This document shows positions 50,115 to 59,587 of a DNA stretch of 64,000 nucleotides, in pieces. The notes beneath the pieces were generated by a model, which worked only from the letters and a program-made list of their open reading frames with translations, searched no databases and was not told the origin of the DNA. The first letter of the stretch is position 1, and the number at the start of each line of letters is the position of its first letter. A program made the translations under genes and the position numbers. This DNA is from Lentzea aerocolonigenes (GTDB taxonomy: Bacteria > Actinomycetota > Actinomycetes > Mycobacteriales > Pseudonocardiaceae), in contig NZ_JYJG01000084.1 of NCBI RefSeq assembly GCF_000955955.1, positions 11,897 through 75,896 of the forward strand. The letters run 5' to 3'.

Positions 50115-50519
50115 ATGCCAAATTACGAGTTCGAGCACAGCGTGGTGGGGCCGGCGTCCGTCGAGGCGGTCTGGGCACTGTGGAGTGACGTCGATCGTTG
50201 GGTGGAGTGGGACGAGGGCCTGGAGTCCGTGACGCTGTCCGGGCCGTTCGCCGAGGGGTCGAGCGGCACGATGGTGGTCAAGGGGCAGGGGTCGATCTCG
50301 TTCGTGCTGACCTCGGTGGAGGCAGGTGCCGGCTTCGTGGACGAGACGTCCGTGCCAGGGGCCGTGCTGCGTTTCTCGCACCGCGTGGAGCGGGTGTCCG
50401 AAGGCGTCCGCGTCACGCACTCAGTGGTGATCGAGGGGCCCAAGGCGGAGTTCCTCGGGCCCCTTGTGACGGCCGACTTGCCGGACGCGGTGGAGGCGCT
50501 GGTGAAACTGGCCTGCTGA
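50115..50519 (+). CDS. SRPBCC (START-like) domain protein
   Basis: A 134 aa lone SRPBCC protein: EFEHSVVGPASVEAVWALWSDVDRWVEWDEGLESV at the N-terminus (landmark: VEAVWALWSDVDRW), then the strands SGTMVVKGQGSISFVL and FSHRVERVSEGVRVTHSVVIEG and a C-terminal helix (LPDAVEALVKLAC). Such domains bind hydrophobic ligands or act in stress or aromatic polyketide metabolism. It starts almost at its promoter and has no clear RBS. The MarR gene follows 4 bp after its stop, so both are one transcription unit. Confidence 0.85.
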   Translation: MPNYEFEHSVVGPASVEAVWALWSDVDRWVEWDEGLESVTLSGPFAEGSSGTMVVKGQGSISFVLTSVEAGAGFVDETSVPGAVLRFSHRVERVSEGVRVTHSVVIEGPKAEFLGPLVTADLPDAVEALVKLAC

Positions 50520-50523
50520 AATT

Positions 50524-50958
50524 GTGACTGTGACGCGGTTCTCCGGCCCTGACGACTCTCCGGGCTTCCTGTTGTGGCGGGTGACGCTCGCGTGGCAGCG
50601 GGCCATGCGGGCGGCGCTGGCCCCGCACGACCTGACGCACGTCCAGTTCGTGTTGCTGGCGTCGTTGTGGTGGCTGGTCGGGCACAGCGGTCCGCCGTCC
50701 CAGCAGCGTCTGGCCGAGCAGGCGGGCACCGACCCGATGATGACCTCGCAGGTCCTGCGCAAGCTCGCGGACCGCGGGTTGATCTCACGGGAGGTCGACC
50801 CGGCGGACTCCCGGGCGCGGTTGCTCGATCTGACGGCCGAGGGAAAAGCGCTGGTGGCCAAGGCCATGAAGGACGTAGAGGACGCCGACGCCGCCTATTT
50901 CGCGGGGCTGGGTGACGAGCAGCAGGCGTTCGTCCGGGGGCTCACACGTCTCCTGTGA
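50524..50958 (+). CDS. MarR-family transcriptional regulator
   Basis: A 144 aa MarR protein: N-terminal dimer helix (LLWRVTLAWQRAMRAAL), the winged helix-turn-helix QQRLAEQAGTDPMMTSQVLRKLADRGLISRE, wing DPADSRARLLDLTAEGK and the C-terminal helix. GTG 50524 is 4 bp after the SRPBCC stop. The natural target is its own promoter at 50080-50110, where a dyad covers the -10 element, and the inducer may be the ligand of the SRPBCC protein. Its 3' end overlaps the leftward dehydrogenase gene by 17 bp. Confidence 0.92.
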   Translation: MTVTRFSGPDDSPGFLLWRVTLAWQRAMRAALAPHDLTHVQFVLLASLWWLVGHSGPPSQQRLAEQAGTDPMMTSQVLRKLADRGLISREVDPADSRARLLDLTAEGKALVAKAMKDVEDADAAYFAGLGDEQQAFVRGLTRLL

Positions 50959-52048
50959 GCCTGAGCAGCTTGTCGTTCGAGCCGTTCGACGTCGTGATGT
51001 ACAGCGACCCGTCCGGCGCGGTGCGGGCGGCACGCAGCCGTCCGTACTTGTCGTTCAGCTCCTCGGGGATGCTGACGTTCTGCACCTTGCCCGCCTGGTC
51101 GAGCGTGAACAGCAGGAGCTTCGAGCCTTTGAGCGCGGTGATCGCGAGCTTGCCGTTCCAGAACGCGGCCTGGCAGATGGCCTCCGTCGGCGAACCCGAC
51201 GACCACACCGCCGGCACCGCGTCCGGGAACCGCTTGAGGTCGGTCATCGGCACGCTCTCGTCGTACCCGCCCTGCGTGCCGCCCTTGGACGGGTCCCAGC
51301 CGTAGTTGGCGCCCGCTTTGAGCAGGTTGACCTCGTCGTCGACGTCCGGCCCGTGTTCGCTGGAGAACACCTGGTCGGTGCCGGGGCGGAAGACGACGCC
51401 CTGCACGTTGCGGTGGCCATAGGTGAAGATCCGGCGCTCGTTGGCGTTCGACGACGACGCGAACGGGTTGCCCGCGGCGCCCTCGCCGGTCTCGGCGTCG
51501 ATCCGCAGCACCTTGCCGCCGAGGCTGGTCCTGTCCTGCGGGTTGCGCGCCTGCGCGATGTCGCCGGTCGCCACGAAGATGGTCCCGTCGGGCGCGAGCG
51601 TCGGGCGGCACCCGGAGTGCCTGCCGCTCGAGTTGGACGGCATGCCGGTGACCAGGTCCTTCACCTTGGTGGCGCGCGTGCCGTCGAGCCGGAACGTCAC
51701 CAGCCGCACGTCCTTCGTCGTGTTGTAGCAGGTGGTGAAGCGCTGGCCGTCGGGGTGGATCACCAGTCCCATCAGCCCGCCCTCGCCCCGCACCTGGATG
51801 TCGGCGAGGTCGATGTCGACGGGCGTGGCGTGGCCGTTCTTGACGAGCTTGAGGCGGCCTGGGCGTTCGGTGACGAGCATCGAGCCGTCTTTCAAGAACC
51901 CGATGTCCCAGGCGTGCTCCAACCCGCCCGCGACCTCTTCGATCTTCAAGCCCTGTGGCGCGGGTGCCTTGGACGGCGCGTTGCCGCCCGGTTCTGGCGC
52001 GGAGCAGGCCGCGACCATCAGCACCGACACAGCAACGAGTGCGCGCAT
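50942..52048 (-). CDS. PQQ-dependent sugar dehydrogenase-like lipoprotein
   Basis: A 368 aa exported lipoprotein (MRALVAVSVLMVAACS, lipobox VAAC). The mature part is a six-bladed beta-propeller of the glucose/sorbosone dehydrogenase family: GLEHAWDIGFLKDGSMLVTERPGRL (landmark: VTERPGRL), GGLMGLVIHPD, GRHSGCRPTLAPDGTIFVATGD, YGHRNVQGVVFRPG, SEHGPDVDDEVN and AICQAAFWNGKLAITAL. The His-Arg and Asp residues for PQQ are in their usual places. PQQ biosynthesis genes are not nearby. It faces the wall and could oxidise sugars there. Confidence 0.92.
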   Translation of the reverse strand: MRALVAVSVLMVAACSAPEPGGNAPSKAPAPQGLKIEEVAGGLEHAWDIGFLKDGSMLVTERPGRLKLVKNGHATPVDIDLADIQVRGEGGLMGLVIHPDGQRFTTCYNTTKDVRLVTFRLDGTRATKVKDLVTGMPSNSSGRHSGCRPTLAPDGTIFVATGDIAQARNPQDRTSLGGKVLRIDAETGEGAAGNPFASSSNANERRIFTYGHRNVQGVVFRPGTDQVFSSEHGPDVDDEVNLLKAGANYGWDPSKGGTQGGYDESVPMTDLKRFPDAVPAVWSSGSPTEAICQAAFWNGKLAITALKGSKLLLFTLDQAGKVQNVSIPEELNDKYGRLRAARTAPDGSLYITTSNGSNDKLLRLTGDV

Positions 52049-52055
52049 GTCCTAA

Positions 52056-52583
52056 CTATGCGTTTTGTGCCGTGGAGGTTCCGTAAGGCCGCTCAACGGG
52101 CAGCAGTGCGCGCGCTCCGTCCAGGTCGTACGCCCGCACCTTCTCGTGGATTTCCCTGGCCAACGGCGTGACGTCCGTGATGCTGACCGTCCACTCGTTG
52201 ACGTACTTGTCCACCGCCTCGCGCGTCAGACCGATCTGGATGGACCGGTGCGCCAGGGCCTCGTGGTTCAACCCGCGCTCGGGATCCCACTGCACCCGCA
52301 CGGCAGGCTTGCCGGAGATGGTGCTCTCGACCGCGTTGGAGACCGCCCAATCGAAGCCCGTGCGGGTGATCCGCACGGCCAGCACCCGTTCCTGGCCTTC
52401 CTTCAGCGCATAGCCGCAGCGGTACATCATCCAGAGGAACGACGGCTTGATCCACGTCATCCGCTCCATCTTGAACGGCGGCACGAACCGTTGCGCCGCC
52501 ACGGCAGGCAACGCGATCGCGGGCGAATACGCCTGGTAAACCACGATGGACTGATCGTCGTAGTCAGCCCTGATCTCTCTCAT
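52056..52583 (-). CDS. DUF4291 family protein
   Basis: A 175 aa soluble protein: REIRADYDDQSIVVYQAYSP at the N-terminus, then AAQRFVPPFKMERMTWIKPS, FLWMMYRCGYALKEGQERVLAVRI and VQWDPERGLNHEALAHRSIQIGL. These are the invariant stretches of DUF4291, a family of unknown function common in actinobacteria and fungi. ATG 52581-52583 is the start best aligned with the family. It is 7 bp upstream of the dehydrogenase lipoprotein gene in the same direction and divergent from mfd. Confidence 0.9.
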   Translation of the reverse strand: MREIRADYDDQSIVVYQAYSPAIALPAVAAQRFVPPFKMERMTWIKPSFLWMMYRCGYALKEGQERVLAVRITRTGFDWAVSNAVESTISGKPAVRVQWDPERGLNHEALAHRSIQIGLTREAVDKYVNEWTVSITDVTPLAREIHEKVRAYDLDGARALLPVERPYGTSTAQNA

Positions 52584-52723
52584 CGACACGCACACAGGGT
52601 GCCCGTCGGAGGCCGACTCGAGCCACCCGATAAGTGGTCGCGGAACGAGCTAAGGTGGGTAGCGAGACCCCTCGTCCCAGGCAGGGGTCTGTCTGGCGTT
52701 CCGCACTCGACGGGGTTTCTCAC

Positions 52724-55700
52724 ATGCCGCTGCTCGGCCTGCTCGATGGTGTCCTGCCCGACAAAGCCCTCCGCACGTTGATCGACTCCGCCGGCGTTCC
52801 CGAGCTGGAGCTGGACGGTCCGCTGGCCGCCCGCCCGCTCGTCGCCGCGGCTCTGTCCACCGCCAGGCCCGTGCTGGCCGTCACGGCCACCGGCAGAGAA
52901 GCCGAAGAGCTGACCGGTGTCCTCAAGGACCTGATCGGCGCGGACAAGGTCGCGTTCTTCCCGAGCTGGGAGACGCTGCCGCACGAACGCCTGTCGCCCC
53001 GCGCGGACACGGTCGGCGCGCGCCTGCAGGTCCTGCGCAGGCTCAAGCACCCCGAGGGCAACCCGATCCGGGTGCTCGTGACGACGGTGCGCAGCCTCAT
53101 CCAGCCGATGGCGCCCGGTCTCGGCGACCTCGCGCCGGTGCACCTGAAGGTCGGCGAGGAGCAGGACTTCGTCGAGCTCATCACGCGGCTCGCCGAGAAC
53201 GCCTACACGCGTGTCGACATGGTGGAGAAGCGCGGCGAGTACGCGACCCGTGGCGGCATCCTCGACATCTTCCCGCCGACCGCGGAGCACCCGTTCCGCG
53301 TCGAGTTCTGGGGCGACGAGGTCAGCGAGATCCGCCCGTTCTCCGTGCAGGACCAGCGCTCGCTCTCCGAAGAGATCAACGAGTTCGTCGCGCCCCCGTG
53401 TCGTGAGCTGTTGCTGACCGACGACGTGAAGGACCGCGCGGCCGAGCTCGCGCTGGAACACCAGTCGGACGCGCATCTGGCCGAGATGCTGGACAAGATC
53501 TCCGGTGGCATCGCGGTCGAGGGCATGGAGGCGCTCATCCCGGCGTTGTGCCCCGGCGAGCTCCAGCTGCTCACGGAAGTCGTCGAACCCGGCACCCACG
53601 TCCTGCTCAACGACCCGGAGAAGATCCGCGCGCGGGCAGCAGACCTGGTCCGGACCGGCCAGGAGTTCCTCGAAGCCTCCTGGATGGCCGCGGCCGGAGG
53701 GGGCAAGGCGCCGATCGACCTGGGGCGCAGTGCCTACCAGAGCATCAGCGAGATCGCGGAGAAGGCGCGCAACAACGACCGTCCGTGGTGGACGCTCAGC
53801 CAGCTCACCACCGACGCGCCGGACGTCGTGCACCTCGACGTGAAGCCGGTCGAGGCCTATCAGGGCGATGTCGAGCGCGCCTTCGCGGACCTCAAGGCGC
53901 ACACGGCAACGGGCGGCGCGGCGGTGCTCGTGGTTCCCGGCGCCGGTACCGCGCAGCGTGCCGTGGAACGCATGAAGGACGCCGAGATCGCGGCCGTCCA
54001 CGTGGAATCCCTCGACGAGGCACCGAAAGCGCGGACCGTCACGGTCGTGCGCGGCTCGCTCGAAGACGGCTTCATCCTGCCTGACCTCGCGCTGGTCGTG
54101 CTGACCGAGACCGACCTGACCGGCGGTCGCGGTGGCACGTCCACGAAGGACATGCGCAAGATGCCGTCCAAGCGGCGCAACGCGGTCGATCCGCTGGCGC
54201 TCAAGGCCGGCGACTACGTGGTGCACGAGCAGCACGGCATCGGCAAGTACGTGGAGATGGTCCAGCGCACGGTCGCCGGCGCGACCCGTGAGTACCTCGT
54301 GCTCGAATACGCGTCGTCCAAGCGCGGTCAGCCGGGGGACAGGCTGTTCGTGCCCACCGACCAGCTCGACGAGGTCAGCCGGTACGTCGGCGGCGAGCTG
54401 CCGAGCCTGAACAAGCTCGGCGGCAGCGACTGGAAGAACACGAAGTCCAAGGCGCGCAAGGCGGTCAAGCAGATCGCGGCCGAGCTCGTGCAGCTGTACG
54501 CGGCCCGGCAGTCAGCCCCCGGTCACGCGTTCGCGAGCGACACGCCCTGGCAGCGCGAGCTGGAGGACGCCTTCGCGTTCACCGAGACGCAGGACCAGAT
54601 GGCCGCGATCGACGAGGTCAAGGCCGACATGGAACGTTCCGTGCCGATGGACCGCGTCATCTGCGGTGACGTCGGCTACGGCAAGACCGAGATCGCGGTC
54701 CGCGCGGCGTTCAAGGCCGTGCAGGACGGCAAGCAGGTCGTCGTGCTGGTGCCGACGACGCTGCTGGCCCAGCAGCACCTCAACACGTTCTCCGAGCGCA
54801 TGCGCCAGTTCCCGGTGAACATCAAGGGGCTGAGCCGCTTCACCGACCCGCAGGAGTCCCAGCAGACCCTCGCGGGCCTCGCGGACGGCGAGGTCGACAT
54901 CGTGATCGGCACGCACCGGCTGCTGCAGAAAACCGTGCGGTACAAGGACTTGGGCCTCGTGATCGTCGACGAGGAGCAGCGGTTCGGCGTGGAGCACAAG
55001 GAGCACATCAAGGCGCTCCGCACCCACGTCGACGTGCTGACGATGTCCGCGACGCCGATTCCGCGCACGCTGGAGATGTCGCTCGCCGGCATCCGCGAGA
55101 TGTCGACGATCCTCACCCCGCCGGAGGAACGGCACCCGATCCTCACCTACGTCGGTGCGTACGACGACAAGCAGGTCGGTGCCGCGATTCGTCGCGAGCT
55201 GATGCGCGACGGCCAGGTCTTCTACGTGCACAACCGGGTCTCGACGATCGAGAAGGCCGCGAAGCGCATCCGCGAGCTGGTGCCGGAGGCCCGCGTGGTG
55301 ACCGGGCACGGCCAGATGAACGAGGACAAGCTCGAACACCTCATCCAGGGCTTCTGGGAACGCGAGTACGACGTGCTCGTCTGCACCACGATCGTCGAGA
55401 CGGGCCTGGACATCTCCAACGCCAACACGTTGATCGTCGAGCGCGGTGACCTGCTCGGCCTGGCACAGCTGCACCAGCTGCGCGGCCGCGTCGGGCGTGG
55501 CCGTGAGCGCGGGTACTCGTACTTCCTGTACCCGCCGGAGACGCCGCTGACCGAGACCGCGCACGACCGGCTCGCGACGATCGCGCAGAACACCGAGCTC
55601 GGCGCCGGCATGGCCGTCGCGATGAAGGACCTGGAGATCCGCGGCGCCGGCAACATCCTCGGCGCCGAGCAGTCCGGTCACATCGCTGGCGTCGGCTTCG

Positions 55701-56275
55701 ACCTGTACATCCGGCTCGTCGGCGAGGCCGTCGAGGCGTTCCGCAAGCACGCCGGAGCGGAGAGCGCAGAAGAGGAGGAGCTCGCCGAGGTCCGCGTGGA
55801 CCTCCCCGTCGACGCGCACATCCCGCACGAGTACGTGCCCGGCGAACGGCTCCGGCTGGAGGCCTACCGCAAGATCGCGGCCGCCTCGGACGAACCGGCG
55901 CTGCAGGCCGTCTGGGACGAGCTCAAGGACCGCTACGGCACGCCGCCGGAACCGGTCGAGCGCCTGCTCAGCGTGGCCCGCCTGCGCCACACGTGCCGCC
56001 GCCACGGCGTCACCGAGGTGATCGCGATGGGCCAGAACGTGCGGTTCGCGAAGCTGGAGCTGCTCGACTCGCAGCTGGTCAGGTTGCGCCGGTTGTTCCC
56101 GAAGGCCGTCTACAAGCAGGCCATGGGCACGGTGACGGTGCCTAGGCCGACGGAGGGAGCGGCCGGCGGCCGGATGGGTGCACCGCAGCTGCGTGATCAG
56201 GAGCTGCTGGACTGGTGCGGTGCGTTCCTCGACTCACTGGCGGGGACTCCCGTGACCCCGGTCACCACGGCGTGA
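52724..56275 (+). CDS. mfd: transcription-repair coupling factor
   Basis: Mfd releases RNA polymerase stalled at DNA damage and recruits UvrA. The 1183 aa protein has an N-terminal UvrB-like module ([35 protein letters not shown]), the RNA-polymerase interaction domain ([19 protein letters not shown], about 490-560) and the RecG-like translocase: Walker [16 protein letters not shown] (about 648), [23 protein letters not shown] (about 747), [21 protein letters not shown] and [17 protein letters not shown]. The C-terminal TRCF domain ends with [19 protein letters not shown] 52724 is chosen because homology starts there; the frame is open to 52634. It heads mfd-surA-mazG. Confidence 0.97.
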   Translation: MPLLGLLDGVLPDKALRTLIDSAGVPELELDGPLAARPLVAAALSTARPVLAVTATGREAEELTGVLKDLIGADKVAFFPSWETLPHERLSPRADTVGARLQVLRRLKHPEGNPIRVLVTTVRSLIQPMAPGLGDLAPVHLKVGEEQDFVELITRLAENAYTRVDMVEKRGEYATRGGILDIFPPTAEHPFRVEFWGDEVSEIRPFSVQDQRSLSEEINEFVAPPCRELLLTDDVKDRAAELALEHQSDAHLAEMLDKISGGIAVEGMEALIPALCPGELQLLTEVVEPGTHVLLNDPEKIRARAADLVRTGQEFLEASWMAAAGGGKAPIDLGRSAYQSISEIAEKARNNDRPWWTLSQLTTDAPDVVHLDVKPVEAYQGDVERAFADLKAHTATGGAAVLVVPGAGTAQRAVERMKDAEIAAVHVESLDEAPKARTVTVVRGSLEDGFILPDLALVVLTETDLTGGRGGTSTKDMRKMPSKRRNAVDPLALKAGDYVVHEQHGIGKYVEMVQRTVAGATREYLVLEYASSKRGQPGDRLFVPTDQLDEVSRYVGGELPSLNKLGGSDWKNTKSKARKAVKQIAAELVQLYAARQSAPGHAFASDTPWQRELEDAFAFTETQDQMAAIDEVKADMERSVPMDRVICGDVGYGKTEIAVRAAFKAVQDGKQVVVLVPTTLLAQQHLNTFSERMRQFPVNIKGLSRFTDPQESQQTLAGLADGEVDIVIGTHRLLQKTVRYKDLGLVIVDEEQRFGVEHKEHIKALRTHVDVLTMSATPIPRTLEMSLAGIREMSTILTPPEERHPILTYVGAYDDKQVGAAIRRELMRDGQVFYVHNRVSTIEKAAKRIRELVPEARVVTGHGQMNEDKLEHLIQGFWEREYDVLVCTTIVETGLDISNANTLIVERGDLLGLAQLHQLRGRVGRGRERGYSYFLYPPETPLTETAHDRLATIAQNTELGAGMAVAMKDLEIRGAGNILGAEQSGHIAGVGFDLYIRLVGEAVEAFRKHAGAESAEEEELAEVRVDLPVDAHIPHEYVPGERLRLEAYRKIAAASDEPALQAVWDELKDRYGTPPEPVERLLSVARLRHTCRRHGVTEVIAMGQNVRFAKLELLDSQLVRLRRLFPKAVYKQAMGTVTVPRPTEGAAGGRMGAPQLRDQELLDWCGAFLDSLAGTPVTPVTTA

Positions 56276-56289
56276 GAGGGTAGATCCTC

Positions 56290-57231
56290 GTGAGCACTGT
56301 TCTGAAGCGTTTCTCGCTGGTCGGTGTTGCTGTGGCGCTGCTCGCCACCGGCTGTGGCACCGGTCCCGCCAAGGCCGGTTCGGCCGCGATCGTCGGGGGT
56401 CAGGCGATCGAGCTGAAGACCGTCCAGGACCGCACCATCACGGTGCTCAAGAAGGAGCCCGCGGCCCAGCAGATGCAGGACCAGGGCAAGCTCGACCAGG
56501 TGTCGCGCCTGGTGCTGGCCGACGAGATCAGCCACCGGATCGCCGACTTCGCGGCGCAGCACGAGAACATCGTGGTCGACGGGACCAAGGTGTACGACGC
56601 CATCCAGGAGAAGGGTGGCCCCGAGGCCGCCGCCAAGCAGAGCGAGCAGGACGCCACCACGATCGAGCGCCGCACCCGCGACGTGCTGGTGATGGGCGAG
56701 CTGGCGAAGCGCAACCTCTCCACGCTCGAGGTTGTGATCGACTTCTTCCAGGTCAAGGACCCGAAGGAAGCCAAGGAGAAGGCCGCAGAGGTCGCGGCCG
56801 ACGCGTCGAAGATGTCGCGGTTCATCCAGGAGGCCCCGCGCACCACGGGTGGCCAGCAGGCGTCGGCGACGAACCAGAAGGTCCGCGTCACCGAGAACCC
56901 GTCGCTGGTGCACACGATGCTGTGGGGCGTGAAGCCCGGCACCGTCGTGGCCTTCCCGGCCGACGAGCAGCAGTCCAGCTGGATGGTCGCGCTGGTCAAG
57001 GAGCGCAACAAGGTCTCGCCGACCCCCGGTGAGGACGACCTGAGCGAGCGCATCGACCCGCGCCTGCTCGCCGCGTTCGGCCTGCGGATCGCCCAGTTCC
57101 TCGCGGCGGACCTGAACATCGAGGTCAACCCCCGCTACGGCGTGTGGGACCCGACCGACGCGACCGTGGTGGGTTCCGCGGGTGAGCGCGCCGGGTTCGT
57201 CGGCGTCACCGCGACCAAGAACAAGTCTTGA
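56290..57231 (+). CDS. SurA N-terminal-domain lipoprotein (peptidylprolyl isomerase-like)
   Basis: A 313 aa lipoprotein (lipobox LATGC). After GSAAIVGGQAIELKTVQDR, the standard SurA-type opening, come long helices (VSRLVLADEISHRIADFAAQHENIVVD, TTIERRTRDVLVMGELAKRN) and a degenerate parvulin region with FFQVKDPKEAKEKAAEVAADASKMSRF. Parvulin active-site residues are not well kept, so a holdase chaperone role outside the membrane is more likely than isomerisation. It follows mfd by 14 bp and its stop overlaps mazG by 4 bp (TTGA), so all three are translated as one unit. Confidence 0.87.
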   Translation: MSTVLKRFSLVGVAVALLATGCGTGPAKAGSAAIVGGQAIELKTVQDRTITVLKKEPAAQQMQDQGKLDQVSRLVLADEISHRIADFAAQHENIVVDGTKVYDAIQEKGGPEAAAKQSEQDATTIERRTRDVLVMGELAKRNLSTLEVVIDFFQVKDPKEAKEKAAEVAADASKMSRFIQEAPRTTGGQQASATNQKVRVTENPSLVHTMLWGVKPGTVVAFPADEQQSSWMVALVKERNKVSPTPGEDDLSERIDPRLLAAFGLRIAQFLAADLNIEVNPRYGVWDPTDATVVGSAGERAGFVGVTATKNKS

Positions 57232-58163
57232 TCACCGTCGTCGTCCTCAGCGAGCGGCTCGACTCGGTGCTGCCCGCCGCCGCCCTGCCCGCGTTGCGCA
57301 CGGCCAAGGCCGTCTACGCGGGCGAGGGCGTGGCGCTGGAGTTCTGGTCCTCGCTCGGAGTCGACGGGCCGGCACCGGCTGTCGTCGAGGACGGCGCGGT
57401 GGTGATCACGACCGACGCGTCGGTGTACCCGGATGCTCACGTGATCACGACGCCGGAGCCGATGGGAGCCGCGTTGCTCGACGCGGCCGCCGTGATGCAC
57501 CGGCTCCGTTCTCCCGGTGGATGCCCGTGGGACGCCGAGCAGGATCACCTGTCGTTGCGCCAGTACCTGCTCGAGGAGACTTTCGAGCTGCTGGAGGCGA
57601 TCGAGGACGGCGACCGCGCGGCGATGCGCGAGGAGCTGGGCGATGTATTGCTCCAAGTGCTGTTCCACTCGCGCGTCGCGGCCGAGGATCCAGCTGATCC
57701 GTTCGACATCGATGCCGTCGCGGCTGATTTGGTGGCGAAGCTCGTCGGACGTCACCCGCACGTCTTCGAGGGCCACGATCCCGCCGTGCACGACGCGACG
57801 TCGCAGCAGCACCGGTGGGAAGAGCTGAAGCAGGTCGAGAAGCGGCGCGAGTCCAGTGTGGACGGTGTCGCGCTCGGTCAGCCGGCGGTGGCGCTGGCCG
57901 CGAAGCTGGTGCAGCGCACCAAACGCGCGGGGTTCCCGGTGGATCTGCTGCCGGAGGGCGACGACACCGGAACGAGGTTGTTCGCCGTGACCGCGTTGTC
58001 GAAGCTCGCCGGGGAAGACCCCGAGACAGAGCTTCGCCAGATCTGCCGCCGTTTTGCCGCGAACGTTCGTGAAGCCGAGGCCAAGGCCAGGGCCGAAGGT
58101 GTGGATTCGCCGACAGCAGAGGACTGGCGTCGGTTTTGGCCCTCGTCAACTACTCGGCTCTGA
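57228..58163 (+). CDS. mazG: nucleoside triphosphate pyrophosphohydrolase MazG
   Basis: MazG hydrolyses (d)NTPs, including damaged ones, to monophosphates. The 311 aa protein has an N-terminal extension of about 85 residues (VVVLSERLDSVLPAAAL...), then the MazG domain: CPWDAEQDHLSLRQYLLEETFELLEAIEDGD, EELGDVLLQVLFHSRVA (metal-binding E-E-x-x-D) and GRHPHVF. TTG 57228 overlaps the stop of the SurA-like gene. The final residues (RRFWPSSTTRL) coincide with the 3' end of the opposing tnpB gene by 18 bp, so the C-terminus may have been altered by that insertion. Confidence 0.94.
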   Translation: MITVVVLSERLDSVLPAAALPALRTAKAVYAGEGVALEFWSSLGVDGPAPAVVEDGAVVITTDASVYPDAHVITTPEPMGAALLDAAAVMHRLRSPGGCPWDAEQDHLSLRQYLLEETFELLEAIEDGDRAAMREELGDVLLQVLFHSRVAAEDPADPFDIDAVAADLVAKLVGRHPHVFEGHDPAVHDATSQQHRWEELKQVEKRRESSVDGVALGQPAVALAAKLVQRTKRAGFPVDLLPEGDDTGTRLFAVTALSKLAGEDPETELRQICRRFAANVREAEAKARAEGVDSPTAEDWRRFWPSSTTRL

Positions 58164-59432
58164 GAGGCCGGGCACAGGGCTCGATCCTCCGGGCGTTGTT
58201 CGCGTTCCTCGTGCACGGCTGGCTGCGCGTGTCCGGGCCGCATCAACCGACGGCTGTTCAGCAGCTATCGGGTCGGGCACGTTGACATGTACCCACACCG
58301 ACCGTGCCCGGTTTCGGACGTTCACGGCGGCGACGACGTCGGCGGGTCCAGCGAGACCACATCGGCGACAGCAGAACTGGTCCCTGCTGGGGCGGTTGGC
58401 ACGTTCGGTGTGCCTGCATCGCGGACACATCTGGCTGGTGTATCGGGCGTCCACGGTCAGCACCGGCACTCCGGCGCGCCGAGCTTTGTAGCGGATGTGC
58501 TGTTCGAGTTGGTGAAACGGCCAGGTGGTGAGTGTGGCTCGCTGGTGCCGGGAAACCGTGACCCGATCGCGGATACCGCCCAGGTCCTCCAGGGCGATAC
58601 CGCGACCGGTGCGTTCGGCAACAGCCACAATCTGCTTGGCGATCCGATGGTTCAGGTGTGTCGCGTGCCGGGCTTCACGCCGGCTGCGGCGTTTCAATCG
58701 GCGCCGCGCCGACTTCGTCCGTCTGGCCTGCAGCTCGGCGCGTTTGCGCGCGTGCCAGCGGCGATAGCGTTGCAGTCGACATCCCTGGAAGTTGTCCACG
58801 TCGCTGGTGGTCGCAAGGTTCACGATGCCCCGATCGACGCCGACCCAATCGGCCGGATCGAACTCGGGCTTCTCCTCGATCTCGCAGGTGGCGATCAGGA
58901 GCCAGTTGCCATCCCTGTACGCCAGGTCCGTCTCGCCCCGCCGATACGCCCGCAGCATCCGAAGTTGATCTGGTGAACCCGCGAATCGCAGGTTCTTCAC
59001 TCGACCCGCGACAGTCCAGATCGACACCGTTCCTGCGTCGTGGTGCCAAGACAAACAGCGGTCGTCGAACGGCTGCGCCGCGTCAGACCGGAACCTGATT
59101 GGTTTCGATTTCGCCTTTACCCGACGCTTGCCGGCTTCAGGGCCGAGGTTGCCGTTGCGGATGCTCGCGTGCAGCGCCGTGTAGGCGTCCGCGACTTTCT
59201 TGATCACATGCTGGGCGGCCTGCGCACCCAGTCCCCGCGCCTTCACTGCAGCGTAGGTGGGCTTGCGCAGCGCGTACTCGCGAAACACGCCCGTCTCGAA
59301 CGCCATCTGTGACACGGCATCGGCGGCGTCGTTGCACGCGTACAGGGTCGACCGCAACGCCGCCGTCTGCTCGGCGGTCGGAAGCAGCTTCACTTGCACG
59401 GCGAGCTTCACCTCAGCGACTGTACTGAACAT
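58146..59432 (-). CDS. tnpB: TnpB-type RNA-guided endonuclease (IS200/IS605/IS1341)
   Basis: A 428 aa protein from ATG 59430-59432. The N-terminal domain has VKLAVQVKLLPTAEQTAAL and GVFREYALRKPTYAAVK. RuvC motif I is ADWVGVDRGIVNLAT (Asp200), motif II is GIALEDLGGIRDRV (Glu282), motif III is GPADVVAAVNVRNRA (Asp365), and the zinc finger is CPRCRHTERANRPSRDQF then CRRC. All catalytic and zinc residues are present, so it may be active. There is no tnpA beside it. TnpB guides are omega RNAs read from the 3' end of the gene and the right flank, which here would reach into mazG. The gene is convergent with mazG (18-bp overlap). A later GTG (59420) is an alternative start. Confidence 0.93.
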   Translation of the reverse strand: MFSTVAEVKLAVQVKLLPTAEQTAALRSTLYACNDAADAVSQMAFETGVFREYALRKPTYAAVKARGLGAQAAQHVIKKVADAYTALHASIRNGNLGPEAGKRRVKAKSKPIRFRSDAAQPFDDRCLSWHHDAGTVSIWTVAGRVKNLRFAGSPDQLRMLRAYRRGETDLAYRDGNWLLIATCEIEEKPEFDPADWVGVDRGIVNLATTSDVDNFQGCRLQRYRRWHARKRAELQARRTKSARRRLKRRSRREARHATHLNHRIAKQIVAVAERTGRGIALEDLGGIRDRVTVSRHQRATLTTWPFHQLEQHIRYKARRAGVPVLTVDARYTSQMCPRCRHTERANRPSRDQFCCRRCGLAGPADVVAAVNVRNRARSVWVHVNVPDPIAAEQPSVDAARTRAASRARGTRTTPGGSSPVPGLSEPSS

Positions 59433-59450
59433 GTGTTCGAGGAAGTCGGA

Positions 59451-59498
59451 TGGGTTGAGGCAACGCCATACCAACACCGCAGCGTCCCCCTCAACCCA
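59451..59498. repeat. 10-bp inverted repeat upstream of tnpB
   Basis: TGGGTTGAGG (59451-59460) and CCTCAACCCA (59489-59498) are perfect complements with a 28-base loop, 19 bp upstream of the tnpB start. It is a candidate left-end hairpin of the element, or part of the tnpB leader. I could not identify the element ends or target motif. The rest of 59433-59587 shows no gene. Confidence 0.5.
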
Positions 59499-59587
59499 GG
59501 ACACTGCGGTTTCGAAGAACTTGTGTTGCTGGCCAGTATTGCTACGTCGGCTTCGCCGGGCGGTGAACGTGGGCTAACGTCGATCTC

